Shown: positions 21,669 through 35,110, counted from the first letter of the stretch. The stretch is 64,000 bases of DNA from Anomaloglossus baeobatrachus (GCF_048569485.1 NW_027445228.1:310001-374000); one strand, 5' to 3'. Made by a program: numbers and translations. The notes: a model not told the origin generated them from the sequence alone.

Positions 21669-24244
21669 TAATGGTCCACAATGGTGAGGGCGTAAACATA
21701 GCCTGACCGGCTCGGTGTTAACTTCACGTGGTCCAGGGCCACCAACTCTAGGGGCTGCTTCGTGACAATTGGCTGTAGGGGAGACCTCTGGCTGGCACCA
21801 TCTTTCCGCCTCAGGTTACACGGACCACAGTCTCGGCACCATTTCTCGACTGTCTTTCTCATGTGCATCCAGTAGAACCAATCACGGAGTAGGGTCTCCA
21901 ACTTCTTCCACCCGAAGTGTCCCGCTTTATCATGGTAAGCTGCTAGGACCATTGGAGCATCCCTCTGTGGGACCACTATCTGCCAGATGAGTTCATTCGT
22001 TCGCCAGTTGACATATCTCTTGCATAGCTTGCCTTGGTAGGTGAACAGTCGTTCCCTCTCCTTCCACAGCTGCTGGGCTTCTTCTGGAGCATCTGGGCCA
22101 AGATGGGTCTCAGCTTGTGCTAGCTTTTCTTTGACCAATCGCACGGCCGGGTCACCGTTCTGTGTCTCTTCCCAATTATGGTGGAGTAATGGGTTGACCG
22201 AGACCTCGTGCTGGCTCGAGTGCTTCTCTCCTACAGCATGCTCACACTGGGAAACACCTTGGTGATGGAAAGCCGGTAACTCTATCTCTTCGAGTTCATC
22301 CAGGTCTTCTCCAGACTCGGGTAAGTGAGGCATTCTGGACAGCGCATCAGCATTGTTATTCTTCTTGCCAGCCCGGTACTTGATGGTAAAGTCAAAGTTA
22401 GACAGCCGGGCCATCCATCGCTGCTCCAACGCACCTAGCTTGGCTGTTGCCAGATGTGTCAATGGATTGTTGTCCGTGAAGATGGTGAACTTGGCCGACG
22501 CCAGATAGTGCTTGAAGCGTTCAGTCACTGCCCAAACAATAGCGAGGAACTCCAGCTTGAAGGAACTGTAGTTTTCTGGATTCCTTTCTGTGGGACGAAG
22601 CTTCCTGCTGGCGTAAGCTATCACCTTCTCTCTGCCTCCCTGCACCTGGGACAGAACTGCTCCCAGGCCCACGTTGCTGGCGTCTGTGTACAGTACAAAC
22701 GGCTGGCTGTAGTCAGGGTAGGCCATAATTTCTTCTCCCGTGAGAGCCCCTTTCAGCCGGACAAAAGATGTTTCTATTTGGCTGTTCCATTCAAATGGAG
22801 GGCTTTGCTTCTTAGCCTTCTTTGGCTGGCCCACCAGGAGATCTTGAAGAGGCGCCGCTATCTTGATGAAACCATCAATGAACCTTCGGTAGTAGCCCAC
22901 CAGCCCAAGGAACTGCCGCACCTCCTTTACCGTGGTGGGTCTCGGCCAGTCCTTGATTACTGTGACTTTCTCTGGATCAGGTGCCACACCTTCTGCGCTG
23001 ACCACATGACCCAAGTACTGTACCTTTGGCTTCAAGAGGTGACATTTGGACGGCTTTATCTTCAGGCCATACTCCGACAGGGACTCGAACACTTCTGCCA
23101 AGTGCCTCAGGTGGTCTTCATAAGTCCTTGAGTAGACTATGACGTCATCCAGGTACAACAGCACGGTTTCAAAGTTGTGATGGCCCAAGCAGCACTCCAT
23201 CAACCTTTGGAATGTCCCTGGGGCGTTGCAGAGCCCGAATGGCATACAGTTGAACTCGCAGAGGCCCATTGGTGTCGTGAATGCAGTCTTCTCCTTGTCC
23301 GCCTCTGCCACGGGAACCTGCCAATACCCACTGGTGAGATCTAAGGTGGAGAAATAGTTAGCTGACTTTAAGGCTGTTAGTGACTCCTCTTTTCTGGGTA
23401 GTGGGTAAGCATCTTTATGTGTAATGCGGTTAATTTGTCTGTAATCTACGCACATTCTCATTGTACCATCTTTTTTCTTTACGAGCACTAGTGGAGCTGC
23501 CCAGGGGCTACAACTATCTCTGATAACCCCAGCCTCCTTCATTTCCCGTAACATTTCTTTGGCACGCTGATACTGCGCTGGTGGTACAGGGCGGTATCTC
23601 TCTTTAATGGGATGATGATCACCCGTGGGGATTTGATGTTTGACCCCTTTTACCTGCCCAAAATCTAGGGGGTGTTTGCTGAAGACCCGCTCGTACTCCT
23701 GTACCACCCGGTAAACCCCATGCTTTTGGTGTGAGGGGGTGGAGTCGGTGCCCACATGTAATTTTTGGCAACAGTCTTCCAGCTGTCCCTTGGAGCCATT
23801 GTCTTCCGCCTGGTCGGATGGGATCAAGGGTTCCACTGCTTTGATGGTATTGTTACTGACAGTGTACAGTTTTGCTACAGTGGCGTACCGGGGCAATTTG
23901 GCTTCCTCCTCCCCACAATTCATGACGCGGACGGGCACTCTTCCCTTGCGGACGTCTGCTACCCCTCTGGCTATCAGGACACCAGGCCTACTTTCTGAAT
24001 ACACAGGTTCCACCAGGGCCTGGTAATCTTGACCCTTGAGGCCTATTGCTGCCCGACACCATATAAACATTTCACTTTTGGGGGGAATTGCAATGGGGAG
24101 AGGGTCACTTACCCTTACACTGCCAATTTCTCCTCCGGCCAGCTCTACCTGCTGCCTCCTCATCAGGGCTCTGATCTCCCTCTGTAGGGCACGCTGCTGC
24201 CCGGAGCTGGCACCTTCAGACGCCTGCTGCAACAAAACTATCAC
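21669..24244 (-). pseudogene. Gypsy pol: RT, RNase H and start of integrase, fossil
   Basis: An 858-codon frame in the usual Ty3/Gypsy order: reverse transcriptase with LDLTSGYWQVPV and YLDD (LLYLDDVIVYS), RNase H with VLYTDASNVGLGAVLSQ, then the integrase HHCC zinc finger (H-x3-H in HDKAGHFGWKK..., C-x2-C in CRDCGPC). The frame runs into the MITE at 21668. Domain order (RNase H before integrase) marks Gypsy, not Copia. Confidence 0.93.
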
Positions 24245-24259
24245 TTCGGCAAGACAATT

Positions 24260-24574
24260 TTAAATCACATTTGTACCAATGGTTAGCAGTGGGTTAGATT
24301 CTTTGCGATCAATATCTACAATTATCATCCCCTGACATGGCAATTCTACCCGCCCCACTTTAATGGTTACTTCCTTATACCCAATTTGAGGCAAGGGCTG
24401 ACCATTACTGGCTACAATTGTTAAATCATCATCTGGGCCATGGTCAATGTCTGAATCAGCCCAATATCTTTTGTACAATTTATAAGGGATGGTTGTTACC
24501 TGGGACCCCGTATCCAGGAGGGCATTCAACGGGATCCCATCCAGCACAATAGGAAGGACCGGTCGTCCTCCCAC
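24260..24574 (-). pseudogene. Gypsy aspartic protease region, fossil
   Basis: The region carries the LLDTGSQVTT signature of a retropepsin active site near the N-terminus. It lies between gag and the RT frame in the usual order. Its role would have been processing of the polyprotein. Confidence 0.85.
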
Positions 24575-24609
24575 ATACTTGCTGCGGCTGGGGGTTGAGC
24601 CGGGCTTCC

Positions 24610-25635
24610 TTACACCTGGGGGTTGGCTCCTGGCCCCAGGCTCGGCCCATTTAAAGGACAGTGTCTTGCAATGTGGCCCGCCTGGCTGCAGCGGCGGCAG
24701 ATCGGTTGTCCAGTTGAATCATACCGGTCTGTGTCTTTTCCTCGGGTCGGCGGTATCCTCCTCTGTCGCATCCATAGGACGTCATCTGGGCTGGAGGCCA
24801 ACTCGATTCTTGCAGGCGATGGGGTCACTTGTAGAGACTGCACGGTCTTGGCAAGGGCAGCTACAGTCTTGGTCAGCTCCTGGACCTGCTGTCTGAGCTC
24901 TACAGCGGGATCCTTATCCAGGGACTGCGCCTCAGCCCCTGCAGCGGCTCGTATTGCAGGCACCACCCCTGGGTACGTGATAGCAAGAGGCCGGAGGGGT
25001 ACTGGGTCATTCGGTGTAGATTCTCTCAGTACCCGGATGGCCTGGTCCTTAAACTTTGCAAAGTCCAGAGCAGGGTTCTGCAGGACCATGATACGCAGCT
25101 GGGTCCTGTGGGCATCTGACAGGAGCCCCTCTATGAACTGCTCAGTTAGGAGTTTGTCTTCTTCACGTACACTCTCTGGGTCCACCTGTTTAATTGCTCT
25201 CAGGGCCTCCTGCAAGTTTAAGGCATAGTCCCTTATGCTGTCTGTGGCCCGTTGTTTGCACCCAAAGAATCTCATCTTTATTTCTGCTGCGGTGCGGGTG
25301 TCAAAAGTACTCTTTAACTTGGCCAGTATCTGGGTTGCTGTCCCTTTATCTGTATCAGGCCAGGACTTCACTTCACGCTGGGCCGCGCCGGCTAGCTGCC
25401 CCATTAATATGCCCACCTTCTGGCTCTCAGTCAGCGGATACACTATGAACAAGCTGTGCAGCCTTTCTCTGAAGTCGCTCAGGGTATGGGACTCCCCGGA
25501 GTACTGCGGCAGCCATTCTGCTCCCGGGATGTACGGCATGGTGATCGGCATTACCGGCGCTACAGCGGGGGCTGGGGCGACGGCGACTGGGATTACATCG
25601 GCCGGTGCTGCTGCGTCTTGAGCTACCACAGCCAC
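24610..25635 (-). pseudogene. Gypsy gag (capsid and nucleocapsid region), fossil
   Basis: A 341-codon frame holds a retrotransposon-gag capsid region in its middle (EWLPQYSGESHTLSDFRERL onward, about residues 37-200), a short coiled region, and near the C-terminus one CCHC zinc knuckle (CRRCSQAGHIARHC). It would have formed the virus-like particle of the element. It is followed by the protease region. Treated as a fossil part of the element. Confidence 0.88.
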
Positions 25636-25917
25636 CTGCTCTCCCTCTGTCGGACATCTTCCTCCCCCTTAGTGAACCTCACCAGGCTCCGTTCACTTTT
25701 CAAAATCTCTTCCGGATAGCGCGGGGTTAACGGCGCTCTGCTCTGATGGCGCGTTCCCTTCGCGCTCTTTTTCGGGCACGCCCCCTTCTTCCTGCGCTCA
25801 GCGAGGCTAATGGCGGCGGCAGTTTTCAAACAGCAACACAGTCTTTTAGGCACAGTTTCTGCAGACGCACAGTACCCGGTGGGACCGGGCACGAAATCCT
25901 GTTCGTGACGCCAAAAT

Positions 25918-26974
25918 TGACTCGCCCACCCCAGGGCTATGGGACACCCGGTGCCGGGCCGTACTAGTCCGGGGTCGTCAGTGGTGGCGGGGCCCGACTC
26001 CATGGCTCTGGTGGGTGTCAGTTAAATATGGCTGGTGACTTGGGGTTTGTGTTCGTGACGCCACCTGTGGTATGCGACTATTAAGCTGCTGTGTGAGGCC
26101 TCCGGGGTGATGTTATGGCAGCAATGGTGGTACTGCTCCCCACAGGTGGAGCGGTGCCCCGGGGACACTGCTGGTGCTCGTGAGAGTCTATGGTGTTGTG
26201 TGGAAAACACAGTGCAGGGCCGACAGGCATGAAAGAAACAGGCACAGACAACAGTCTCTTTACCTTCTCCTCTTTTACTTCACAAACAGTTAGTCCTGGG
26301 AGACCGTTACAGGTGGTAGAGGGCTCCGGCTGGCCTGGAAGTAACTGAGCTGTCGTTTTGGCCAGATGAGTATGAGGCCTACTCCTGTTCTTTTCCTTGC
26401 TGTGATAGGACCCTGCTCTCTGGATTTAGCAATGGCCCTCTTGCTGCTGGGACCGGTGGTACGTCCCTTTCCCTCTGTGGTAGGCTGCACAGGCCCTCTC
26501 TGGTGCTTCTCTGCTGGAGTCCACACCGGGCCATGATGATGCAGCTGTACCTTCGGGCTGTTTATGGGCCAGGTGCTTGCAGCTCTCCTGCCCTTCGGAT
26601 TCGGCTACCAGGGAGTATTTTAGGCCCTGGTGGCCACAGACTCCGATGTCCGAGTCTCTTCTTTGCCTCTCTGCTCCTCCTGCCTCACTGGGCCAAGCTG
26701 CTCCAGCTCTAGGCCCCAGTTCCACAGGACAGCACTACTCTGCGTCTGCTTGCTATGACTTCTCTCTACAGACTGAACACTAACTCCTCCCTCAGGCCAG
26801 ACTTAAGGAATGCTCCCTGGAACTCCAGGTTCAGAGCTCCCCCTGCTGGTCTGAGGGAGAACTGCGTTGGATGTTAAACTTACTGGCCAATAGACCTCCC
26901 AATTACCTCCAGGCTCAGAATTAACCCTTTGGAGGGGCAATGCTGTTGTGGCGACCAGGTCCTGGGGCGCCACA
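25918..26974 (-). repeat. 5' LTR of the Gypsy element
   Basis: Direct copy of 18601-19666. In element orientation it is followed by ATTTTGGCGTCACGAACAGG, which would hold the tRNA primer site. The tRNA species was not determined. Confidence 0.93.
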
Positions 26975-27527
26975 GGAGCATGTGGAGCAGCGGTCATCTT
27001 CCCTTAGGCCTGCATCTTCAAAGTGAGCGGCAGCGCATGACTCCGAAAAGCAGTGAGGAGTGACAGATTTATACCCAGAGGTGAAGACCCGGAGCAGTGA
27101 GCACAGGGAGCTATTACTCACTTAGCTGTGTAACTGGCAGTCAGTGAACAGCACATTAAGGGCTGGCAGCGTTGCAGGAGACTTTAACCCATAGAGTGCT
27201 GGAGGGTCTGGAGTGTGTGCCTTGAAAAACAGGTCCTGCAGATTCTCCCTGGCACATGAAAACAAATGAGAGGCACATATTGAAGTCCCCATGCTGCGCA
27301 GGCCTGCATCATCCTGATAAATACACCCTGAGTGCTGTGCTGCCCTGGGACTCCCTTCATTATTATTATTATCCACCATATAAGTGGCTGTTTTCCGGCT
27401 CTCTGGACGCGGTGAGTGAGTGGAGACGGACATATTACTAAATATACATTATAAAAGGCACGGATTCAGACACACAGGGGCACGATAAGAGAGGGGTGCA
27501 GAATCGGCAAATCCCCAGTGTATCAAT

Positions 27528-28411
27528 ATGAGTCCCCCTAAACAAAGTGGAGCTATTGATAAACTTAAGGAGTTTGCAAGGGGTGGTCAGGCAGATGCCC
27601 CTAAAGCCAAGAGAAATGCCACCCCAAAAGGTCAGGCACTATTGGATGACGGGTCAAAGGATCAAGATGATTTAACCCTGAGACAGGTATATGAACAGCT
27701 TCTACAAGCAATTTCTACAAGCAACAGCTCCCTCACAGGGAAGATTGAGGAGCTACACTCAGAGGTGGGCCTCCTGTGTCAGGACATGCAATCCCTGAGG
27801 GCCCGAACAGCAGAAGTCGAGACGCGAGTGTCTCAACTGAAGGAACAAATTGCACCACTAAAGACAAAAATGATCACAATGGCCTGATCGGCAAATGCAT
27901 GGCGCCAGAAAGCAGATGATCTAGAGAACCGCATGCTTCGAAACAATATAAGGATCATAGGATTGCCAGAGCACTCGGAAGGTCAGCATCCGGAACGGTT
28001 CCTGGAGGAGTGGCTGAAATCTAATCTCGGAGACGAGTTCTCCTCGACATTTGTGGTGGAGTTCCAATGAGGCCTCCTATTCCAGGCGCACCACCACATC
28101 CCTTTTTAGCAAGGATGCTCAACTGCAGAGATAGAGACACAGCTCTCTGTCTAGCCCGACAGAAGAGCCCACTCAAGTTCAACAACGCTACGCTCTCGAT
28201 CTTTCCGGACTTTTCGGTGGACCTCCAGAAACAGAGGGCCCACTTTATGGATGTGAAGAAGAAATTAAGGGAGCGGAACATCATATACTCTATGCTGTAC
28301 CCTGCCCGGCTCCGCATAGTGCATGAAGGATCGTCTCTGTTTCTTACTACACCTGCTGAGGCTGAGGACTGGCTACAGTTACACCCAAGACCTAAGGGGC
28401 AGAAGCAATGA
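27528..28411 (+). pseudogene. L1 ORF1 (RNA-binding protein), frame-broken
   Basis: Begins MSPPKQSGAIDKLKEFARGG. A coiled-coil region (EELHSEVGLLCQDMQSLRAR...) is followed by the L1 ORF1 RNA-recognition and C-terminal domains (ENRMLRNNIRIIGLPEHSEG; later ADFMDVKKKLRER-like and PARLRIVHEG). A TGA follows KTKMITMA near 27885 and a frame change occurs near 28065, so it is split into at least three pieces. ORF1p would trimerise and coat the LINE RNA. Confidence 0.85.
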
Positions 28412-29454
28412 GGTTGCTTTACTAGGTGACATTTTCTGAGCCCCCTTCTCCCACAGTTGCTTGACGCCCCCTTTGGAGACAGATGGGACTTTTCCATGCC
28501 TCGAGTGATGGAGGAATTAGTTCTTGTGAAATGGGAGCCCTATCTTTTTCACCCTTATACCACCTATACCAGGACACTGTATTCAGTGGTGGTATCCCCA
28601 TTGAAGTTTGAAATGTTTTACAGGACTCTTTGAAAAGGTCTTGAAGTTCGATATTGGTTCTTTAATTTTACAGCTGAAAATGAATTAACTTTATTTCTTT
28701 GCAGGGACAGGCTTATTACTGTTGGAGGGTTAACCACACTTAATTGCAGGGCAGAAAGCGTCTTACACCTGGGACCCTGGTTCTATAAAAAGATCTATAA
28801 GATATGGGGTCAGAGCTGATATTTATGACCTGGAATGTCAGAGGCCTTAAGTCGCCCAAAAAACGTATTAAGGTATTTTCCCAAATTAAGCAAATCAGGG
28901 CTCAACTGGTGGTACTGGTAGAGACTCACCTCACACGGGACACAGCCAGACTAGTAAACAAACCATGGTACAATGGTCGACACATGCGTTGCACACCAGC
29001 TACTCTAGAGGTGTCTCTCTATTGGTTCATAAACATATCCGCTGGGAGCTGAGGGTGCTAAGGCGTGACCCGGAGGGGCGATTTGTGTTTATATATGCGT
29101 CTATAGACTCTAGAGCAAGGGTCTCAAACACACAGCCCCCGGGCCGCATGCGGCCTGCCAGTCTGACTTATGCGGCCCGCAGACATTGCAGAACACTTGA
29201 TATTTGCCCTCCACTGCCTCCAGTCATTTAGCGGTCGCCAGCCGCACTTTCACATTGCAGCCGCAGCCGGCCGCACTTCCGCATTGGAGACGCCGCCAGG
29301 GAGAAGCAATCAAATGTCAGATGTCAGGTGTCAGGGTAAACCAATCGACGGCATCGTTCAACTCGAGCTCAGCAGCGCGACCCGAGCACCGCTGACGTCA
29401 GCTGCTTTGCCGGCGGGTGCAGCGGAAGGAACAAGAGCATAGGGCACGTTAGAA

Positions 29455-30636
29455 CGTTCGTGGTGTCTGTGTTTGTGTGGTGTGTGTGCGTGTGTCTGAT
29501 GATGATGAGTGTGTGTGTGTGTGAGTGTGAGAGAGAGAGTGTGTGTGTGTGTGTGTGTGTGTCTGATGATGATGAGTGTGTGTGTGTGTGTATGATGATG
29601 GCTGTGTGTGTGTGTGGATGATGATGATGGCTGAGTGTGTGTGTGTGGATGATGGCTGTGTGTGTGTGTGTGTGTGGATGATGATGATGATGGCTGTGTG
29701 TGTAGATGGTGATGATGATGGCTGTATGTGTGTGGATGATGATAATTGTGTATGCGTGTGTGGATGCTGATGGCTGTGTGTGTGTGGATGCTGATGGCTG
29801 TGTGTGTGTGTGGATGATGATGATGGCTGTGTGTTGATGATGATGGGTGTGTGTGTTGATGGTGATGATGATGTCTGTGTGTGTGTGTGGATTATGATAT
29901 TGGCTGTGTTTTGATGATGATGATGGCTGTATGTGTGTGTGGATGATGATGGCTGTGTGTGTTGATTGTGATGATGATTGTGTGTGTGGATGATGATGGC
30001 TGTATGTGTGTGTGGATGATGATGATGGCTGTGTGTGTGTGGATGATGATGATGATGATGGCTGTGTGTTGATGATGATGATAACGGTGGTGGCTGTGTG
30101 TGACTGATGATGGTGATGGTGGCTGTGTGCGACTGATCATGATGATGTCGGTGGTGGCTGTGTGTGACTGATGATGGTGGTAGTGGTGACTGTGTGCGAC
30201 TGATGATGGCGGTGGTGGGTGTGTGTGACTGATGATGATCGTGGTGGTGGCTGTGTGTGACTGATGATGATCGTGGTGGTGGCTGTTTGTGAGTGACGAT
30301 GATGATGATGACGTTGGCTGTGTGTGTGTGTGTATAATGATGATGATGATTGACGTGTGTGTGACTGATGAAGATGATGGCGGTGGTAGCTGTGTGTGAC
30401 TGATGATGATGGTGGTGGTGGCTGTGTGTGACTGATGATGGCGGTGGTGGCTGTGTGTGACTGATGATGATGGTGGTGGTGGCTGTGTGTGACTGATGAT
30501 GATTGTGGTGGTGGCTGTGTGTGACTGATGATGATCGTGGTGGTGGCTGTGTGTGAGTGACGATGATGATGATGACGATGGCTGTGTATGATGATGATGT
30601 TGGCTGTGTGTGTGTGTGTGTATAATGATGATGATG
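29455..30636. repeat. TG/GATGATG simple-repeat tract
   Basis: Variable runs of TG and GATGAT alternate, with a longer 30-40 bp unit such as GGTGGTGGCTGTGTGTGACT in the right half. The last 511 bp (30126-30636) recur unchanged at 33921-34431. The open frame rich in H and T on the minus strand is a repeat artefact. Confidence 0.9.
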
Positions 30637-30641
30637 ACGCT

Positions 30642-33600
30642 CATACGGAGGGCGGACGGCTCAATAGCTACATCCCCTGAAGATATCTTAGAGTGCTTTT
30701 GTAAATATTATAAAGCCCTATATACTTCTAGAAATCTTCATGGAGTTCAAAGTTGCGTGGCATACTTGTCGGATTTGGAGTTTCCCACTTTGAGCAGATC
30801 GCAACGGGAGTCTCTGGAGGCGGACATCACATTGGAGGAAGTGATTACAGCCATCTCGGATATGGCTAGGGGGAAATCTCCAGGTCCAGATGGCCTCCCC
30901 ATAGAATTCTATAGTAAATATTGCGATGTATTGGCCCCGATTCTTTTAGATGCTTTCTCACATTTTTCAGCAGGTGACTCTCTACCTGTCTCTGTCAGGT
31001 TTCCGGGTTTTCCAGTTCTCTGTTGAAAAAGCTTGCCCTCAGTTAACATGGAGTTTACTGTTCTGTTGCCCTACTTCCTGTCCAGCTGCTTAAAAGGCCG
31101 CCTCTAAACCTAGTCCAGTGCCTGAGTATACTGCTTGCTGTGTGCTCCTGCTTTGCTGCTGCTAATCCTGTTTGCCTTTGGATCCTCCTAAAGACTACCG
31201 ACCGACCGACTCTGGACCTTACCTGGTTTCTCAAGTTGTGCCCGGATTCCGTCTGCCATCTTCGGTTAGCACTCTGCCCGGTTCTCTCTGGTTCGTAACC
31301 ACTCTGGACATTCATCCCGTACGGACACTCCTGGACTTTTACCGTTTGCCCCTTGTGTCCCGGCTGCTGCGCATTTAGGCCTTCCGGGGGTGATTGCCGG
31401 ACAGTCCCTGTATAGGGGTTCGCTCTGGTGGTCTCCCTGGGGGAGTCCGGTGCGTGGCCCCGGGAATTCCCTTCGCTCCGTCTCGGGAAGGTATTGCGTG
31501 TATTTGTACTGCTGTGTTTTCCGTTGTGTATCCGTGGTTACATATTATAAAATATCTTGTACCAAGAACTCGTCTCTGATTCTCATTGCCCTACGCTATC
31601 GAAATCCTCAGAACATATATATAAGTATTACAGTCTCCTTATACGAAGCACATATAGTTGTGCTGAGAAAGGAAGGCAAAGACCCACTAGACTGCGGCTC
31701 ATACCACCCTATATCTTTAGTTAACGTGGATTACAAGATCTTTACCAAAATATTGGCGTCCAGGCTCAATTCAGTCATATTGAGTATAGTTAACCCGGAT
31801 CAAACCGGATTTATGCCTGGGAAAAACACCTCTATAAATATAAGACGGGTCCAATCCATAGTGCAATATAGTAGGCTAGTCCAGGAAAACGAGTGGGCCT
31901 TGGCCTCGCTGGACGCGGCCAAGGCATTTGACTCGGTAGAATGGCCATTTTTGTTTGCCTGCCTCCAAAGATTCGCCTTTGGGCCTAAATTTAGTAACTG
32001 GATTCATATGTTGTATAGGTCCCCGATAGCACCATTGACTAGTACCCTGGCTATGTCTACACCCTTCTCATTGAGACAGGGCACAAGACAGGGGTGCCCA
32101 CTATCCCCAGCATTGTTTGCACTTGTTATTGAAGCTTTGGCAATTAGAATCCGTTCTCATCCACAGATCACTGGAATCACTATAGCCGGCCACACAGATC
32201 AAATAGAATTGTATGCGGATGACATGGTTGTCTTAGATCGAGTGCAAGAAACTTTACCGGTGGTTATAGACACTATAGATTAATTTGGGGAGTTTTTGGG
32301 ACTACGTATCAACTGGGACAAGTCGGCTTTGATGCCATTAATGCATGGGTCTGGAACTTCAATGGAGGGTAGGTCACCGTTGCAAGTGGTAACTAGCTTT
32401 AAATACCTGGGAATACACATACAGAAAGACCATACACTAGACCTGCAGACGAGTATAACACCACTCCTGGAGCACGTTAAACTTAAATATAACTTGTGGA
32501 GCAAGATACCCCTGTCAGTGGTTGGCAGAATAAACTTAATCAAAATGATATTACTTCCAAAGCTCAGCTATACACTACAACATAGTGCAGTATCAATGCC
32601 CAAATCCTTCTTCTCAATGCTGAACTCGCTTACTACCTCTTTCATATGGGGGAAATCCAGACCCAAACTTCGGTTATCCATTTTACAGAGATCCAAAAGA
32701 CTGGGAGGGATGGCTTTACCGGAGATCTTCCTCTACTACCTGGCGGGACAGCTTAAGGCACTGGAGACCTGGATGCCTGGATGTCAGCTGCCAAACTCTG
32801 AGAGTCACTTGGCACACGCGGCTGGGACTGATTGTTTAGTGGGTTTTCTGGAAGCAGATGGACTGAGAACATCATGACAATTACCCCTCCTCAGGTTGGC
32901 AAGATTAGTCTGGCGACAAGCCAAGAGGGTGGTACATTTCGAAGGATTGGTGGCGGAACTCCTATTATGGGGGAATAGCCACTTCAATACTCTGAGAGAT
33001 CACCCCTCGGCGCAATTCTGGGCCACTCACAGCGTCAATGCACTAGGTGATCTTTTTGCTCCGGGAACCACAACCTTCAAGTCCTTTGAACAGGTCCAAA
33101 CTGAATATAATGTCCCAAGATCACAATTCTTTAGATACCTGCAGATTCGTACAGCGATTCAATCCCACATGCAGAAAATTGGAGCGAGTAAATTGATATC
33201 ACTTCCTATGATAGGTATTCTAAAATCACAAGGACCTCGAGGCCTAATCTCAGCTATATATACTTACTTGTTGTCAGTGGGGGTGGAGTCGGACCCCTTG
33301 CCAGTCCAGGATAGATGGAAATCTCTAATTCCCTCTCTACAGGGAGAGGAATGGGAAGAGATATTGGAATCTCCGACTGTGGTATCCCCTTCGGTTAATA
33401 ATAAGTTGATTCAATGCTACATTGTCCACCAGGCATACCTTACTCCTACCCGTTTATTTAGCATGGGCCATTCTCGTACATCGGAGTGCCCGAGGTGTCA
33501 TCTCTCAGGGGCAAATTTCATACATATGATCTGGAGCGGTCCTAATATATCTTCGTACTGGCGGGGAGTGACATCTCTGCTATCATCGACTGTGTCAATT

Positions 33601-33920
33601 CCTGTTTTGTGTGACCCTTTGATATGCCTGTTTGGGGTAATGGAGGAAGAGTCCTGGGATCATTACATGACAATATTTCTCAGAGAGGCATTATTTTTGG
33701 CTAGGAAATTGCTAGCTCTGAGGTGGATGGGAGATTCGGATCCAACTGTGCGGTCCTGGGTTAAACTAGTCAATATAACTATAGTCTATGAGCGGGTGGT
33801 ATATTATAATAGGGGGGTGCCCGGGAAAATTTAACAAAATTTGGGGTCTGTGGAATTCTTCTCCAGATACACTTACGGAGGCTTAGGGGAGATTACACGG
33901 ATAATTGTGGTTCCCGTTAG
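30642..33920 (+). repeat. 3,279-bp copy of L1 block 36404-39682
   Basis: Position for position (offset 5,762) the segment matches 36404-39682. All reading frames in the two copies translate identically, including the stops and the solo LTR. On the left it joins the TG/GATGAT tract through five unmatched bases (30637-30641). On the right it joins the second copy of that tract directly at 33920/33921. It lacks an L1 3' end or poly-A, so it is not a retroposed copy. Confidence 0.95.
30993..31632 (+). mobile_element. Solo LTR, copy 1, TSD GTCTC, fossil
   Basis: 640 bp with TGTCAGG...TTACA ends and GTCTC at 30988-30992 and 31633-31637. CTTAAAAGGC near 31089 may be a TATA-type box for plus-strand use. 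It lies in the L1 RT frame, and the frame closes across one GTCTC copy. No internal genes remain. Probably Gypsy-like. Confidence 0.85.
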
Positions 33921-34431
33921 TGTGCGACTGATCATGATGATGTCGGTGGTGGCTGTGTGTGACTGATGATGGTGGTAGTGGTGACTGTGTGCGACTGATG
34001 ATGGCGGTGGTGGGTGTGTGTGACTGATGATGATCGTGGTGGTGGCTGTGTGTGACTGATGATGATCGTGGTGGTGGCTGTTTGTGAGTGACGATGATGA
34101 TGATGACGTTGGCTGTGTGTGTGTGTGTATAATGATGATGATGATTGACGTGTGTGTGACTGATGAAGATGATGGCGGTGGTAGCTGTGTGTGACTGATG
34201 ATGATGGTGGTGGTGGCTGTGTGTGACTGATGATGGCGGTGGTGGCTGTGTGTGACTGATGATGATGGTGGTGGTGGCTGTGTGTGACTGATGATGATTG
34301 TGGTGGTGGCTGTGTGTGACTGATGATGATCGTGGTGGTGGCTGTGTGTGAGTGACGATGATGATGATGACGATGGCTGTGTATGATGATGATGTTGGCT
34401 GTGTGTGTGTGTGTGTATAATGATGATGATG
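33921..34431. repeat. Second copy of the 511-bp simple-repeat block
   Basis: Identical by eye to 30126-30636, including the (TG)8 length just before TATAATGATG. After 34431 the two diverge. Confidence 0.9.
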
Positions 34432-34589
34432 GTGACTGTGTGTGTATGATGATGATAAAAATGATTTTGATGATGATAGTGACTGGAAGAACGGAAAATG
34501 TTACTTTCGGTCTCAGCCTTCTTGTCGGTCTGGACAGACGCTCATCTGTTCAGAGCGATGAAGCTGAGCTGACATTGACTTTGGACTAC

Positions 34590-35110
34590 GCCAGAGGGAA
34601 GCTTTTTTTTTCTAAAAAAGATGGAGTCCCTAAATGTGTTTTTTGTTTAATTTCTAATAAAAATATTTTTCTGTGTTGTGTTTTTTTACTGTTTACTAGA
34701 AATTCATGGTGGTCACATCTAAGTTGACATAACGCCATGAATTTCGGGTTTTCTACCAGCTGAGAATACAAAGCTGGTATTAACCCCATAATTACCAAGC
34801 GTGCCACTGCCACCAGGGACGCTGGAAGAGCCAGGTAAAGCACCTGGAAACGGCGCTGTGATGAATGCGCCATTTCCAGGGGCGGTTGTGGGCTGCGATT
34901 TTCAGCGTGGGGGGCCCAAAATGCTTGGGCCTTACCACGCTGAGAATCCCAGCCCTCAGCTGTCTGGTTTTACCTGGCTGGTGATCAAAATATGTCGGAA
35001 GCCCACATATTTTTTTTTCATTATTTAATTAAAAAACAATTGGGCTTCCCTGTATTTTGATTGCCAGCAAAGCTAAAGCCAGGCAGCTGGGGGTGGCAGC
35101 CCGTAGCTGT
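34590..35110. repeat. Module shared by hAT and Harbinger-like elements
   Basis: The block with ATGGAGTCCCTAA, TTTCTAATAAAAATATTTTT and TAGAAATTCATGGTGG, followed by GGGCTTCCCTGTATTTTGAT and CCAGGCAGCTGGGG, recurs in inverse orientation at about 45250-45800 and 55790-56345. Those copies lie inside elements with different termini and a different target length. Confidence 0.75.

Larger units (their letters stand above)
18601..26974 (-). mobile_element. Gypsy-class LTR retrotransposon, fossil with both LTRs
   Basis: This element has two LTRs in direct orientation (18601-19666 and 25918-26974), TG...CA ends and the 4-bp target copies GGAG at 18597-18600 and 26975-26978. On the minus strand the order is LTR, leader with a putative primer-binding site (TGGCGTCACGAACAGG), gag, protease, RT, RNase H, integrase, a polypurine tract (AAGGGGGAG) and LTR. 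A foldback MITE (21230-21668) splits the integrase part. It is broken by that insertion and by few other visible breaks. By eye the LTRs differ at about 20 positions plus small indels over about 1.06 kb, so it is fairly young. It sits in the L1 5' UTR. Confidence 0.95.

Noticed and set aside
29892-30644. 250-codon His/Ser/Thr-rich frame
   Set aside because: Translation of the TG/GATGAT simple repeat.
30642-33920. A second, independently retrotransposed L1 copy
   Set aside because: It starts and ends inside the element without a poly-A or short target duplication and matches the neighbour including its solo LTR, so it is a DNA-level duplication or an assembly join.
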